Source of the DNA: Pelecanus crispus
Taxonomy: Eukaryota; Chordata; Aves; Pelecaniformes; Pelecanidae
Length of the DNA: 64,000 bases
Assembly (NCBI RefSeq): GCF_030463565.1
Contig: NC_134656.1
Coordinates: 6,620,501-6,684,500, forward strand
Reading direction: 5' to 3'
The notes beneath the pieces are model-generated. The model saw nothing but the letters and a program-made list of their open reading frames with translations, ran no database searches and was not told the origin of the DNA. A program made the translations under genes and the position numbers. Positions 51,100-64,000 of the stretch are shown here, in pieces. Numbering within the stretch: the stretch's first letter is position 1; each line of letters opens with the position of its first letter.

Positions 51100-54000
51100 C
51101 AACTGCGTGGTAAATGGATCATCTCCCCATACTCACTCGCATTTGGGAAGTTAAATAAAGCTAGTATCTTGTACTTGGATCCAAATTTGCCAGGAGTACA
51201 ACTAATGCCATTTTTGCTAGATGTGAGCCACTGCTTTTTTGTAGGATATTGAATATTTGTAGGAGGCCACTAGATCTCTCTGAATGTAGGAGCACATTCT
51301 GCAAATTTCTTTCCAAAAAATATTATCTATAAGACACTTTCCCTTGTGATCTAGAGATATGCATTGAAACTGGGGTGTACAGAATGTCTTGAGAGGACAT
51401 GTTAGTGAGCTTTCAAAGGATTTTCTTTTTCTGTTCTTGTGATCATTACAGCTTTTACACTTCATATTATAGCCTAATCACTTGCCCATTAATGTATTTG
51501 CTTGGGTTTCTGTGAAAGGCCCTATCTTCACTTCTATTTTATCGCATTCAATGTGCATATTTAGCAGTCAATACTTTCCTATTGTAGATATTTTTGTATT
51601 TGTAACATTAACTTTTGCAGCTGGCATGAGCCATGGATTAACTTCAAATAGTGATGTTGACTTGTAAGCCTTATTTTATGATCTCTGAGCTGTCATAGTC
51701 CAGATGACAGGTTTATTGTTTGGGAAGCCAGTAGCAATGGCTAAGCAATTGCTCACTAGTCTTTATAACTAATGCACTGTAGCTAGGTGCAACTCCTCAC
51801 CATGGTGACACTTGCAAATATTGAACACACATAAAATGATTCATGGGACCCACTGTGATGCTTACTTTAATTAATATTTTACAAGACACTAGCTTTATTT
51901 AACTTTCCAAATGTGAGTGGATATGGGGAGATAATCCAAAGGACAGAATGTTGCTATGTAAAATTTATAGGCACTCGTGTTTGTGTGCTTGTTTTTAAAA
52001 TCAATCAAAAAATATATATTTTTTTTCTTCTCTCCCTGCTGGCTGGTGTTCAGGGCCCTGCAAGTGGCTCCTGTGGATTGTGTGTGTGTGTTGAATGATG
52101 AGCTCTGAAAAGTGGTGTTCTTGCTCTCCTGCCTTCCTCCCTCCCTTTGCATTCAAATGCAGTCAGTATGCCAGGGCTGTGCTCTTCCTGAAAGTGCTTT
52201 AGGACATCTTGTGCAGAGAGCACCATGCTGCGGCACAGTCCTGGTGGGAGGTGCACAGCATCACTCTCTATCTGCTGTAGGCAAGCACTGATGTACCCCA
52301 ACCATCAGACCCTTCAGACTCAAGATTTAGCCATTTTCCCCTGAAGAAATGACATGTTTTGAGCAAGTAACACCAGATTCTCTACTAGAGTTGGCAGGAA
52401 ATAAAGGAGTATGGTGGTTGCAGGCTTTTGGGGCTCTGTGGATCTCTTCTAAAGAAACAGCAAGGGTTAAGCAAGATTAACACGCCTTCTGGCACTGGCT
52501 CTGAGTGGTTTTGTAAATACCTGAAAAATCTTGCAGGGTTTGCAAACTGGAAACGACTGGTTATTGAACGGGTTGAAGTGGTTTTGGTAGGTGCTGGCAC
52601 TTCTTCAGCTGGCCCCCAGGGAGCAGTAAAGCGGCACAGGCTCAGTTGGGTTTCATGAGCCACCGCAGGGACAGAGCGGGTTTCCCCTCTGCAAGTTGTG
52701 TACCCTGCCTGGCTGCAGCTCAGCCCCATCCTTGGGAGACTCTGGGCAGCCCATCTTGCTGGAGAGGACAGCGTGGAGGTGGCGGTCCCTGGCCTTTCTT
52801 CCACCCAGCAGGGCCATGTGGCCAGCATGCAGTGAGGACTGAGCACCCAGTGATGCCCGGTCATCAGCTGAGCAATGCCAAGCTTCCCTCCACCGTGCCT
52901 ACCCAAGGCTGCTGTTGACACAGAAAGCTGCTTTTGTGGCACCAGAATCAGCCTCTGGCTGGAGATGAGCTAGCTGAAGCTGATGCCGGGTAGGTGGTGC
53001 TGGAGATGTTGATCTGTGAATGCTGTGCTTCTAGGAGGTCCTTTCTAATGCTCCAGTGCTTTCTTCTTCCCAAACATGATGGGAAATCCAAACAGCCATG
53101 GCAGCAAAATGTTCCCATAGGAAATTAGGCACAAGACTGTACTTTGGAAGTGGTCTGCTGTGATGAGTTTATTCCAGATTTCCATGCTCTTTAACTGGAA
53201 TTCATTGCACCTAAGAATCAATCTACAGACCAGGAAAAAAGTTTTGCCTGACAGAGGATGCATCGACCCATCTACCTAGATGGTGGTCATACCATCCTTA
53301 GAAGTGATCATATCCAGGTGTTTTCCCTTTGGTTATGTCGTAACAATCTGAGATATTGCCTCACATTCATAGACATGACCTCTTATAGCAATGGCACGAT
53401 GACCGACAAGGAGGAGGCTTGTGAGTACATAGCTTCACAATGTGGAAATCCCTGAAGAAAAACTGTTTCTCAATGCTTAGGTTAATATATAAATTTCCCT
53501 TCTATAACTAAGATTTCCTCTTGTAATTTTTCCAACCATAATTGTAAACAAGCAAACATTATCAGATCTTTTAAACTCATGAGCATTCTTCTGCAAGCAA
53601 GGAAAAAAAAATGGCCTATTGTTACTCCAGTTTGTCACATGACTCAGAGAAGTGTCCATTAGCTCCCAACCATTTTATATAAAATTGAGAGCAATGAAGA
53701 CACTGACAGCACTTTTATTTGTCTATATTGATTCCTCAGAGGTAGCAGAGAAAAAAATCCTGCATTAATAAAATAATAAATTCCTCTTCATGTTAACATA
53801 AAATACCTTTACAATGATGAAAAGATTTGGGTTCGCTCCAGTGTGGTTTTCCCTGCATGGCTGGTTTTTGCATTTCTTTCAGCTTGCTCTTTGTAATCCA
53901 TTTCCAGTTGTTTTGGGTTTTTTTTTTTTTCCCCCAAGTCTCACATATAGCATGATGATACAAATTCTGGCCTGTGACAGCTTGAGGTCTATGTTTATTT

Positions 54001-56470
54001 GTTTAGACAAAATCTCTTTCCTTCCAAGTCTATTTTAAATGCCATGTAAACGTTCTCTTAGTCCTGAGGATTTGTTTGTCATTGTTTGTTATTAAAAACC
54101 TATGCTCAAGGTCAGCAGAGACCCAACCATCCTTTGCAGGAGGCATCTTCCACAGTCCAGGGATGGCTTTGGGAAGTCACGAGGGGATGATGGAGAGGAG
54201 AGGAAGATCGAGGGATAAGAACTTTTTCTAGATTATTTGAAAGGTTTCTTTTTCTTTGAAGTGTGTACAGCCAGAAGGAACCACGATGCAGGAGTTGAAA
54301 GCTGAAACTGTATGACACTCAAGCCTGGCCCAGCTCAATGTCAGGGGACAACCTCTGGTGAGTTTTGTTTCTTCCCCTGTCCTCACGGTTGGGAATATGC
54401 CATGATTTAAAACCGCTGTAGCATTAACTGCCCCATTACACAAAGCAGAAAGCTGACTGACTGACCTCATCTGCTAGAGCAAGTGTTTTAATGCTGGCCA
54501 AAGTTCAAATCGATCAAAAGGTCGAACTTGTTTAAGGCAGTGAGTGATAAGAGAGGGGCTGGCTCAGGAAGCTCATTCCCAGCCATTGGAATAGAGCCAG
54601 CCTGGCTGCAGGAAAAACCCCAGATAGCACAAACCCTGGAAAACAGTGACAGCTCAGAAACTGAGGGCTGAGCCTCCCCTTGCTGGAGTCAGTGGCTGGA
54701 GGGAATTCCCACCAAATTCAATAGAAAAAAACTGTACCCTGGTGAACAGGACTTCAGGTAATGCTCGTGGCAAGGCCTGGTCAAGAGTCGAGTCACGGTT
54801 TCTTTAATTTGGTGAGGTTTTCAGTCAGGTGGTAGAACAGACTGTTAGAGGAAAATGTGATTTTCTAGCTGAAATATTTGTCCCTGTGAAGAAGGAAAGA
54901 CCAAGGTTGCATTTGTAATTAAGTGTGCTCATAGCAAGCAGCTCTCTGAAATGGCAGATCTCTGGTGGCATCTCCATCAGCATAGGCTTGGTGGTTAAAG
55001 AGAGATGTGCAAAACTTCTGGTCATTAAGAGAAGCTTGAGGGAAGTTGAATCTGCCAGAAAAAAAGAGGACAGTTTGTCCCCTTTGGGAGGGATGGGAGG
55101 GAAGACTCCTACCTTGCTCAGTTGAGACTGGAACAGACCTTTTTCCAACGCTGTCAAAAGCAGAGTTTTTCCCTCCCAGTGTTTTCTTCTGTGCAGGGGA
55201 GAACATGGGCTCTGTGGAAAACTTACCTTGTGGTTCTGTGGGGGGGTGCCCAGCACCTCCAGCAGCTCTTTGGAAAACTCTTTCCACCGTTTGTACTGGC
55301 TGCTTTTCTGAGGATCTAATGGCTTCATTTAAAACAAATTTAAAAAGAAAAAAAAAAAGGAGTGCGGACTTCTTAGAGTATGTCCCTGCCATGTGAATTA
55401 TGATGGGAGACATTACTGGGGAGCTAGAAAGCCCATTAGCCTCCATGGCACATGGCCACACTTTCATGAGTTTGCAAGGGATGGATTTTTTATAGATACC
55501 TTTTTTTTTTTTTTTTTGGTCATCAAAGAAAGCATTCTCCAAGGGCCAGCTACTGAAAAAATCCCTGGCCTTTTTGGCAGAATTCCCTGTTACTTACACA
55601 GCCAGGATTTTCTGTGCTCCAGCTCTTGTGTGTGACCCACATTCTCAACACATCCAGGGCCAAATGAGGATCTTTTGACTCAGGGCTGAATCTGACCCTT
55701 TTTCTTGTATGGAAAAGATGTAAATAATTCTACGGGTGGATGAAGCAAGGTGATACTCGGGCTGAGGAATCGTGGCCCAGGCTGCTGGGCTGGCGTTAAG
55801 AGGAAGAATGGGTTGAGGACCGAGCCACAGCCCTGCTGCATCACAGGACCACCGCTGCGTGTCAGATCCGATGGGAAGTGGGGGGCGGTCCGCCAGACCT
55901 GGAGGGAGCCTACAGCAGCTTGGGCCTGCGCTGGTGGATGAACAGCAACTCATTTGTGTTATCACACGTTACTCTTATCTAACTGAAAGTAAACAATAAC
56001 TGAAAGCAACATGGCTGCTTTCATTTTGTGATTTTCGGGGCCTCTTTCTGTTGATCACGGTCTTCTCAACAGGGAGCAATACCGTGCGCCCAGGTTTGCG
56101 AAGCCGGTGGCCACTGCACGGTGGCTGCGCCCCAGAAACATTGGCGTGGCGGTAAGAAATACAGGGTCTCCCTTCGGAAAGCAGGAGGCATCACGGACCT
56201 GGGACCCGGGTAAAGACCATGCAAAAGTTCCCTGCAGTCCAGCTCCAGCCCGCTCAGCCCAGGAGGGTGTCTGCACCTCCCGTCCCTCCAGCCTCGGAGG
56301 TTAGTTCTGCTCTGCTTTTTACTCATCCTCAACTTCACTGTTGGCAAAACCAGTACCAGCAGCAACGCTGCAACAGAGAATGTTTTTTTTCTGAGCTCTG
56401 ATTCATGAAACCAGATGTGCCTGTGCTTTTTTCAAGCTCATTTGAATGTATGCAATGGACTTCTAGATTT

Positions 56471-56549
56471 GCAAAACCATCAGTTACCAGATGTCTTTTA
56501 AATTGTCTACCTTGCAAAATCATTAGTTACCAGATGTCTTTTAAATTGT
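56471..56549 (+). repeat. 43-bp tandem pair with adjacent hairpin
   Basis: GTTACCAGATGTCTTTTAAA occurs twice in units 43 bp apart (starting 56471 and 56514), with two substitutions in the compared core. Just to the right, AACCTCTGT-AG-ACAGAGGTT (from about 56551) forms a perfect nine-base-pair inverted repeat. Confidence 0.8.
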
Positions 56550-57450
56550 AAACCTCTGTAGACAGAGGTTAAAACTGTGTCAAAACCGTCACTGATAAGA
56601 ATTTATATTACACTTAAAATACTCTGTGATTTCCTCCAGCTCTTTGCCCTGAAAAGTTCTCTCACGGAAATTTTATGGCTCACAAAAGATTTGCCACCCG
56701 CCCATCGCTACAGTTTCAGTCCCAGATTTACTGATAAATGCTTTTAATAATTAACAGTTGCAGGGGCTCTGTACCTCTGTCTGACAGACAGCTCATCTCT
56801 CTGACAGTAGAAAAAAGGCTTATTGTAACTGGAAGAGTCACGAGGGCTGTGTGCTGGTGGAAGTCACCTGCAGTGGGACAGTCTGGGTCCAAATGCAGAT
56901 CTTCCCCAGTGGCTGAAGCTGTTTGCAAGCAGAATTTTGTCCTGGGCCCAGTTTTGAGCTCAAGGTAGCCAGAGGAGCAGGGATGCTTGCAGAGTTCCTA
57001 AGGTAAAGGAGGTTTTGGGGCTGTATGGGGCTGGGAAGGAGCTATGCAAGTCAAGAGGATGAGCAGGTTGGGCTGTGACTTCCCTTCTTATCCCGGCTCT
57101 CCAAGGTCTCATCCAGCCTCTGCGCTGGCTGCCAACAGCTCATACCGAGTGGCTATTTTGGGATAAAGCAACACCGAGTGTTACTTCAGAGATGTTTGGA
57201 GAGAGACTTAATAAAATCAACTAATAAGGTTTGACGTGCTGAAGATTAGAAAGAGCCGTTCCAAACATCTGCCCTGACCTCGGAGGTGGGAGGCTCCACG
57301 GAGACATGTGTGTCCCATGGGGGCTGGGGTGACCTCTCCTGGGGTGGCTGGTGGGACACAGCCCACCGCTGCATGCTGCACACACAGCTCACCTCTTTGC
57401 AAAGCCACCTCTGAACTGCGAGGGCAAACCGGCGGGATAACCTGGTGCTA

Positions 57451-57453
57451 AAG

Positions 57454-57484
<31 letters not shown>

Positions 57485-57496
57485 AAGAAGAAGAAA
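57451..57496 (+). repeat. A-rich tract
   Basis: Long A runs interrupted by single G residues and ending in GAAGAAGAAA. Could be a decayed poly(A) tail or a simple repeat. Confidence 0.8.
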
Positions 57497-57599
57497 CAAG
57501 CCAGCTCTAAGCTGTTGTGTTTGGGGGCTGGGAGCAGCCCAGCTCTCCGTGCAGCCGGCAGCTGGGGGTGGTAACTTCAGCAGCTGTCCCCGTGTAAAT

Positions 57600-57730
57600 C
57601 ATGCTGTCCCTGGCTCAGAAGGCTCACGGGGGTCACACCGGGGGAGCGGGGGTCCCTGCCGACGGCCGGGCACGCTCCGCTGAAACAGCAGAGCCGCCGC
57701 GCTGCCCTCACCGCTTGTTACGGGCACAAC
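57600..57730. promoter_or_regulatory. Small CpG-rich patch
   Basis: GC-rich with clustered CpGs (GCCGACGGCCGGGCACG, AGCCGCCGCGCTG). Short, and not linked to an identifiable transcript. Confidence 0.3.
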
Positions 57731-59274
57731 TGCAAATTGCTTTGGGCTTTCAGCTTCTGGTTTGATGATTTTTTTTTTTTTTTTTTTCTTTTTTGTCATA
57801 GGACCAGCCCAGAATAGAATCACGAGATCGGTGTTTATTACTTTCCAAATAATCTATGCACTGTTTTTAGTGCTGACACTGTGTATGAAAGGCTGTGTCA
57901 CCGCTGTGCTCATGTTTCCGTGTGACACTGAAGCTTACTGGTTTTTCCCATTTCATAACTAATAAGTGAAATGAGTTTGACAGCCTTGGTTTCAGCTTTA
58001 GCTCGTTGGTTCCCATGTCACAGATAGGCTCGGTTAGCAGCAAATTCTTGTCAGGAGAAGAGAATTACAGTTTAAGTTTGAAATGTGCTAGAGTCCAGTG
58101 CAAAGTTTTAAATTCTTGACCAAAGTTAGATAAAGCTGGCTGAAAGTGTGACGTTTGAACTACACTATCTATTTATCTTTTCCTTCTGACCAAAAATACC
58201 TAGAGTGGAAGTATGTGCCTTATTTGCATCTGCACAGAGAACAGTTCAGCTCCTTTAAAGAAAAGAGTAAACACAGCATTTTAAATATTCTGGTTTTTTA
58301 AAAATCTGTGCAACTCTCCCTATAGGTATGTATGCTATCTATATATAAAAAAAAAAGAAAACCATGTATCTTTAAAGAAAACAGAATGATTGCTTTTCAA
58401 GGTGTAGGAAAGCTTATTTAACCGGTAATAAGAAAAATGCTAGCTGTCCCACAGTAGTCATTAATAGCTCCAAGTTCCAGCCTGAGTACAGACGGAGCTT
58501 TGATATTATCACAGTTTTGCAGCGAGTATGTGCTGTATATCCTGCTGCTAATCCTGTGGTGGAAATCGGCTCCTCTTAACACTTGGTGCCAGGACAAAAC
58601 CATTTGCCTGAACCTGACACAACTGATTCCAGCGACGGCATATGCAGCCTCGTGGGCTGGATTTGGGCATCTCCCAGCTCGGTAAGTCAACGTCGGGGAC
58701 TTTCTCTGACTTGTGCTGTGTGCTGAGGTCCTCCTGCCTCCTCGTGTAAAACATCTCCTCCGAAGCCGCCGTTCGGGGCTGCCCTCCTGGGTCGCTTTCA
58801 GCTCAGCTATTTATTCAAGCTCCACTTTTCTATGCTCACTGGGGACTGCTCCTCCCCTCTGGGCACACAGAAAGAGGATTTGTTTTTAGACAATGTTTTT
58901 AGTTATAGTTTCCAGCAGGATGAGCTATCTCACATCGCAGCTCGGGCGAGGGAGGAACAGCATGTGAAATACAGCAGCTTCTGGGGTCAAATGAGGAGCA
59001 AGCGCCTGTGGAGCTGGGAGCGCTGGGCTCTCCGCTGCAGCCCTGGGCTTTGTCGGGGGGATGCTGTTCACTGAGCCTCCCCGACTGGCTGTGCCTGGGC
59101 AGGCAGCGCGAGGGCTGTAAAAACCGCAGTCAGATGTAGAGTCCCGATGGTTTTGGCCGCTTGGCTAACTTTCTGCAAGCAGGTCTTGTTCTTTAAGAGT
59201 GTTCTAAGAGCTGAATGGAAGACTTGAGGGGGTTTTAGAGGGGCTTTTTTGGTAACAGTTTGCTAAATTTATGT

Positions 59275-59350
59275 TTTAGATCTGAAGGGACCCTTAGCCT
59301 GACCTCTGGTATATAACATGAAGTATTGAATTTCATGCACTTAACTCCCA
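59275..59350 (-). mobile_element. Ancient CR1-like fragment
   Basis: TTAGATCTGAAGGGACCCTTAG, CTGACCTCTGGTATATAACA and GAATTTCATGCACTTAACTCC follow, in eroded form, a CR1-type sequence common in turtles and birds as I remember it. Minus orientation. Heavily decayed, so the assignment is tentative. Confidence 0.45.
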
Positions 59351-60124
59351 CAGTCTGTCCAAGAACTGGCTGACCACAGTGCTTTCCTAAGGGGGAAAAA
59401 AAAAAAAAGCTCTTAAATGCAGTGGTTTCAGCATGGTAGAAATGTTTCTTATTCCTAATAGCATGCTGATAGCTAGAAGTCATGTGGATTTCCAAGAAGG
59501 CTCTTGGACAAAGATCTCCTGACCAGGACTCTCCCTGCCTTTCCCTTGACCCCATCATCCTCCCCAAATTGCACTCTGCCTGCTGCTGTCTCCTCTCCTG
59601 GTCATGCTGGAGGTTAGAGAGATGTTAAATAAGCTAAAGGGGGAGAGGGGGAAGAGGCATCCATTTGGGGAATAAGGAAGGGGCAGGCTGAAAGCAGGGA
59701 TCTTTTAACCCAGCTCAGCAGCAATGGGGTTAATCTGACCTTGCCCTACATTTGGATGGGAAATTGTCAACTCAAAACATGTATTTATTATCTCCACAGA
59801 TGTTTGCAACAATGTATGAGCCATCACTGCTGTTCCTTTGCCTTGCAATAGCTGCTACACAAACCCTGTTGGGCTGGACACTTCACCGGTGCAGAGCAGA
59901 GAGCTGTCCCTGCCCCAAAGAGGTCTACAGACTCACGAGGTAATTACTTATCTTTGTCCATTAATTTCCTTTTTTTTTTTTTTGCATTACCCAGATAATA
60001 CTGTTTCTCTCCCAGACTCAAAATATAATGACAAATAAACGATTTCCTGTAACCTCCTGAGATAGGGAGAACTGAGATAGGTGTGTTGCCATCAGGCCTG
60101 GGGTAATGGAAGACTGGGGGATTT

Positions 60125-60139
60125 GGGGGGGGGGGGGGG
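60125..60139 (+). repeat. Poly(G) tract
   Basis: A run of 15 G residues preceded by GGGGGATTT, with quadruplex potential. The length may be unreliable in the assembly. Confidence 0.75.
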
Positions 60140-61546
60140 AATGCAAAGATCTGGAAAGCTGCAGCATGGCTTTTCTGAAACGACACATCCAAAAACTTGG
60201 TGGTCAAGAGCTTAATGACTCTTAAATAGCAGTCAAATATCTGTTTGTTATCAATCACCTACAGCCAGTTGAACTGCAATAATGAAAGTTTCTTGATAAA
60301 AGCTGCCTTATCATCTGGAACTGAGATACGCAGTCTAATGTGCTCCTGCAAGGCTTGAGGAAATGCTCCTTTCAGCCGCAAAAGGGACGATGGGTCACCT
60401 TCCTGAATTAGGCTGAGTCAAATGGTCCGTCAGGCTCTCCAGAAAGAAGCAATTTCTTTCATCTTTTGGTGTTAAAGGACTGCTTTATCCATGTGCCAGA
60501 AAGGATTCTGGCTGCCTTGCAAGAGTTTAGAGTCTGAGCAAACACACCTTGCTGGCCATTTGCAGTGGCCTGGGCTGAAGGCCACCGCGGCAGCACGGGG
60601 CAGCATCACTGCACCCTGAGGGGTTAGCACAGTGTGTTCACTGTACATCCATCTGCCATAAGCGCGTACCTCCTTGGAGAAAATGGGTTGAAAATGGTAT
60701 TTAACATTGTTGATTATGATTTTTCCAAATTTATTACCTGGTTTTTTTGTTCACTGTTTGGCTGCGTGCTCCCCTTCCATCTGCCAGCCCTGTAATCCAC
60801 CTCCTCTTAGCATAGTTCACTCCACCTCTTGCTCATTTTCATTTTATTGCCCAGCTAATCTCATCCTCCTGCTTTTCCTGACGCTGCTCCCCCCCGCCCC
60901 ATCTGTGGAGATTAAATCACTGCTCCTTTTGTGTGGTGCCACTCAAAATTCCCTCGTTTCACTCAGACTTTGGGATGCTTCCAGGCACTTTTGCTGTTGT
61001 TGCACACATCCGTTTTCCTGGCACAAAAAGGCCTGTCAGCATCTGATGGAAGCGTTAGTGAGTCCTCGTTTCAACCAGTTCTCAGAGATGTCCTGAATCT
61101 GAAATGGAGCTGAGCTCAGCCTGAGACATGCACAGTGCAACAGAGGCAGCTGTATGTCTGCTCACTACAAGAACATCAGCTGGACGCTTAGGACAGCTCT
61201 GCAGTGGTGTCAGAGCCTGGCACCTGAATATTAGTTGAGAAAAATCTAGATCTAAGGCATGGGCTAGAAAATCTCCAAGCTACCAAAATGTGAAGTTTTG
61301 GAAGTGGCTTCTCATACTGTTAGGTGATGTATCAGTGTAGTCAACCCATCATCCCTGTTTACAGCAGCTAGTGGCACGCCAGCATTCATGGCCTCAAAAG
61401 TCTCTCATTCTAGTTAATGCTGAGAGTTGCTGAGGGTTTTAGGCTCAAAGATGAAACCAGCTTCCCTGCTCAGGGGTGCTAAGTGCATCCTGCTTTGGGG
61501 TCACAACTGCAGGTACACTGGATTTTCAAGTCACATGTTTCTGGCA

Positions 61547-61561
61547 CCCCCCCCCCCCCCC
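61547..61561 (+). repeat. Poly(C) tract
   Basis: A run of 15 C residues. The homopolymer may be of uncertain length. Confidence 0.75.
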
Positions 61562-61838
61562 ACCTTCCCGCAACTGAGGACAGTGCTGAGACTCTCCTGC
61601 CCATATTTCCTCCACCTGTGTGACTGTGCAAGTCCACTGACTTCAGTGCTGCTAAAGCCGGCTCAGAACTGGAACCAGCAGCGCCTTTAACCACCTGGCA
61701 AACCCCAGACAACTTCAAAATGGCTTACAGCTGAGGGAGCAAGTCCCTTTACGGGACTCCTCGCAGCTGCCAGGCTGCTGTTCTTCCCCGCTGAGTACCC
61801 ACGTGTGTTTGCTGCCAGGAGCTGGATGAGAACACGTC

Positions 61839-63061
61839 TGTGGTGGGTTGACCCTGGCTGGGCACCAGGTGCCCACCAAAGCTGCTCTATCGCTCCCCTC
61901 CTCAGCTGGACAGGGCAGAGAAAATACACGAAAAAGCTCGTGGGTTGAGATAAGGACAGGGAGAGATCACTCACCAATCACCGTCACAGGCAAAACAGAC
62001 TCGACTTGGGGAAATTAGCTTAATTTATTACCAATCAAATCAGAGTTAGGTAATGAGAAATAAAACCAAATCTTAAAAACACCTTCCCCCCACCCCTCCC
62101 TTCTTCCCAGGCTCAACTTCACTCCCGATTTCTCTCCCTCCTCCCCCAAGCAGCACAGCACACAGAATGGGGGTTGCGGTCAGTTCATCACACATCGTCT
62201 CTGCCGCTCCTTCCTCCTCAGGGGAGGGCTCCTCACACTCTTCCCCTGCTCCAGCGTGGGGTCCCTCCCACGGCAGACAGCCCTCCATGAACTGCTCCCG
62301 CGTGGGTCCTTCCCACGGGTGCAGCTCTTCACCAACTGCTCCAGCGTGGCTCCTTCCCACGGGTGCAGATCTTCACCAACTGCTCCCGCGTGGGTCCCCT
62401 CCAAGGGTGCAGCCCCTCAGGAGCAGCCTGCTCCAGCCTGGGTCCCCCGCGGGGTCCCAATTCCTGCCAGCAAACCTGCTCCAGCCTGGGCTCCTCTCCC
62501 CACGGGGCCACAGCTCCTGCCAGGAGCCTGCTCCGGCGTGGGCTTCCCCCGGGGTCCCAGCCTCCTTGGGGCACATCCCCTGCTCCGGCGTGGGCTTCCC
62601 CCGGGGTCCCAGCCTCCTTGGGGCACATCCCCTGCTCCGGCGTGGGCTCCTCCCCGGGTGCAGGTGGATCTCTGCTCCCGGGGGCCTCCATGGGTGCAGG
62701 GCACAGCTGCCTCGCCATGGGCTGCACCCGGGCTGCAGGGGAATCTCTGCTCCGTGCCTGGAGCCCCTCCTGCCCTCCTCCTGCACTGACCCTGGTGCCT
62801 GCAGAGCCGTTCCTCTCGCGTATTCTCACTCCTCTCTTCTGACTGCTACTGGTGTTGCACAGGTTTTTTTCCCCCTTAACTATGTTATCCCAGAGGTGCT
62901 ACCACCATCGCTGATGGGCTCGGCCTTGGCCAGCAGCGGGTCCATCTTGGAGCTGGCTGGCATTGGCTCTGTCAGACATGGGGGAAGCTTCTGGCAGCTT
63001 CTCACAGAAGCCACCCCTGTGGCCCCCCGCTACCAAAGCCTTGCCATGCAAACCCAATACA
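61839..63061 (-). mobile_element. Solo LTR of an avian ERV (about 1.2 kb)
   Basis: Read on the minus strand it begins TGTATTGGGTTTGCATGGCA and ends AACCCACCACA, the ends of a very common avian ERV LTR as I know it. Flanks ACGTC (61834-61838) and AAGTC (63062-63066) form a 5-bp target-site duplication with one difference. Minus-strand AATAAA is present near 62021-62030. The middle is a GC-rich array of CTGCTCCAGCGTGGG-type units, including two adjacent identical 52-bp units (62529-62580 and 62581-62632). No interior sequence remains, so this is a solo LTR left by recombination. The 303-codon and other open frames inside it are composition artefacts. Confidence 0.88.
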
Positions 63062-63066
63062 AAGTC

Positions 63067-64000
63067 CTAAAGTCTTGATTCAAATAATACTCCTCTTTGA
63101 GTACATGGGGATACTCTCCTAAGCAAGGACCACTGCTGTTTGGCCCTAATTGTGGAGTTAGGTATTCATTTTTAATCTGTTTGGTTTTTATCTCTTGCCT
63201 TACTTCTCAGCTTGCGATGCCAACCGCGATGCATTTGCTGTATCTCCCCTCACTACTTTTATCTGCCGACATGTTTTAAATAAGTTTACAGAGTACAAGA
63301 GCTAAAAAAAAAAAATCAGGCAGCTTAAGATAAAAGCCAGCAGCATGCTTTTAAAAATAGACTGGGCAGCCCTGCAAGAGGTGCCAAGTAAGTGGGTGCA
63401 CGGGAGGGGAACGGAGCTGGCTGAAGACACACTGTTTAAACAGAAGGTAAATAAGTGGCAGGGGGAGCTGCAGTTCATTTTGTTCCCTTACGTGTTGCTC
63501 AGATAATGCAACATATCTTCAGGCAGTCTGGTTCTAAAAATGGATGCAGCTCTTGGGTTTCACTGGGTGACACTCAGGCTGCAGCGCTCATACACAGCCT
63601 CCTGTGAAGCATCCGTGGGAGCGGCACGAGGCCATGCCAGTGAAATGGTATTTAGTGTTTCAAAACCAGCAGCAATACTCAGGTCTCAGCACTGGTACTT
63701 TATGAAGAAGACTTTTGCAGCGAAGAATGTGTGCCCTTGTATTACACCAAGGTGCCTGATGCAGAAGGGGGTGCCCGTAAATCCCTGAGGTCAGGCAATG
63801 TTTTGTTAAAATTCTCTTTCCTGCTGTGGTTGACCTGTGAAAACAGCAATCATCTGACAGTGACAATGGCACTTAATTAGTAAGTCAGGTTTGAAGTGTC
63901 CTGTCCAATGAGTAATTTCACAGAAGCAGAGTTTAGGACTGAAGCTGGTTTAATATAACAAAACAATTGACTTGAAAGCCTCCTTGGCATTTTAATGGTG
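63067..64000. other. Intergenic DNA at the right edge
   Basis: Nothing recognised. No RBM38 exon is visible, although RBM38 would be expected further right if human synteny holds. Confidence 0.5.

Larger units (their letters stand above)
48562..61838. other. Intergenic DNA
   Basis: No gene supported. Contains a CTCF-like motif (51086), homopolymer tracts (55501-55518 T, 57451-57496 A-rich, 57769-57794 T, 60125-60139 G, 61547-61561 C), a 43-bp tandem pair (56471-56549), a CpG-rich patch (57600-57730) and an old CR1-like fragment (59275-59350). Open frames of up to 207 codons at 54825-55542 lack homology and splice context. Confidence 0.5.

Noticed and set aside
54825..55542. Overlapping minus-strand frames of 167 and 207 codons
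   Set aside because: The two overlap in different frames, include poly(Lys) and poly(Phe) from homopolymer tracts and show no recognisable domain.
62167..63078. 303-codon open frame on the + strand and several long frames on both strands
   Set aside because: They lie within the solo LTR. The GC-rich tandem units lack stops in several frames at once, and the translation is a low-complexity Pro/Ser/Gly repeat with no protein similarity.

Overview
The window is nuclear DNA from a bird. Several interspersed repeats are of avian type: CR1 LINE 3' ends with the typical ATTCTRTG-type termini, and two LTR elements whose sequences I recognise as common avian ERVL-like families. The base composition and intron sizes also fit. 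The single clear protein-coding gene is CTCFL (BORIS), the paralogue of the insulator protein CTCF, on the + strand. Only this gene is supported. Every other open frame I examined is short, lies in a repeat, or lacks splice and homology support.

Layout. 1-7500: intergenic DNA upstream of CTCFL with no gene I can support. 7501-9256: a degenerate ERV with one long LTR, a short non-coding interior containing tandem repeats and a CR1 fragment, and a truncated second LTR. About 9300-9970: a CpG-rich promoter region with a candidate first exon. 10008-23024: ten coding exons of CTCFL with matching phases, encoding an N-terminal domain, eleven zinc fingers and a short C-terminal tail. 23025 to about 25420: the probable 3' UTR, with several poly(A) signals. 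25440-61838: a long intergenic stretch with two near-identical composite CR1 copies, one + strand CR1, two good matches to the CTCF core motif, several small CpG-rich patches and a probable conserved enhancer-like block. 61839-63061: a solo LTR of about 1.2 kb in reverse orientation. 63067-64000: nothing recognised.

The main result is that CTCFL looks intact here. All eleven fingers keep their zinc ligands, every intron has GT-AG ends, and the frame runs unbroken to a C-terminus that matches the CTCF/BORIS family (TCEM-LN-MDK). From memory, earlier comparative work reported only traces of this gene in chicken, so an uninterrupted avian copy deserves attention. Predicted DNA-contact residues of fingers 3-5, 7 and 8 match human BORIS, and finger 6 differs only conservatively, while fingers 9 and 11 differ. 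The exact start codon is uncertain. The frame of the first solid exon continues upstream without an ATG and joins in phase to a CpG-island exon that has a strong-context ATG.

From remembered human synteny (RBM38 - CTCFL - PCK1), PCK1 would lie beyond the left edge and RBM38 beyond the right edge. Neither is visible in the window.
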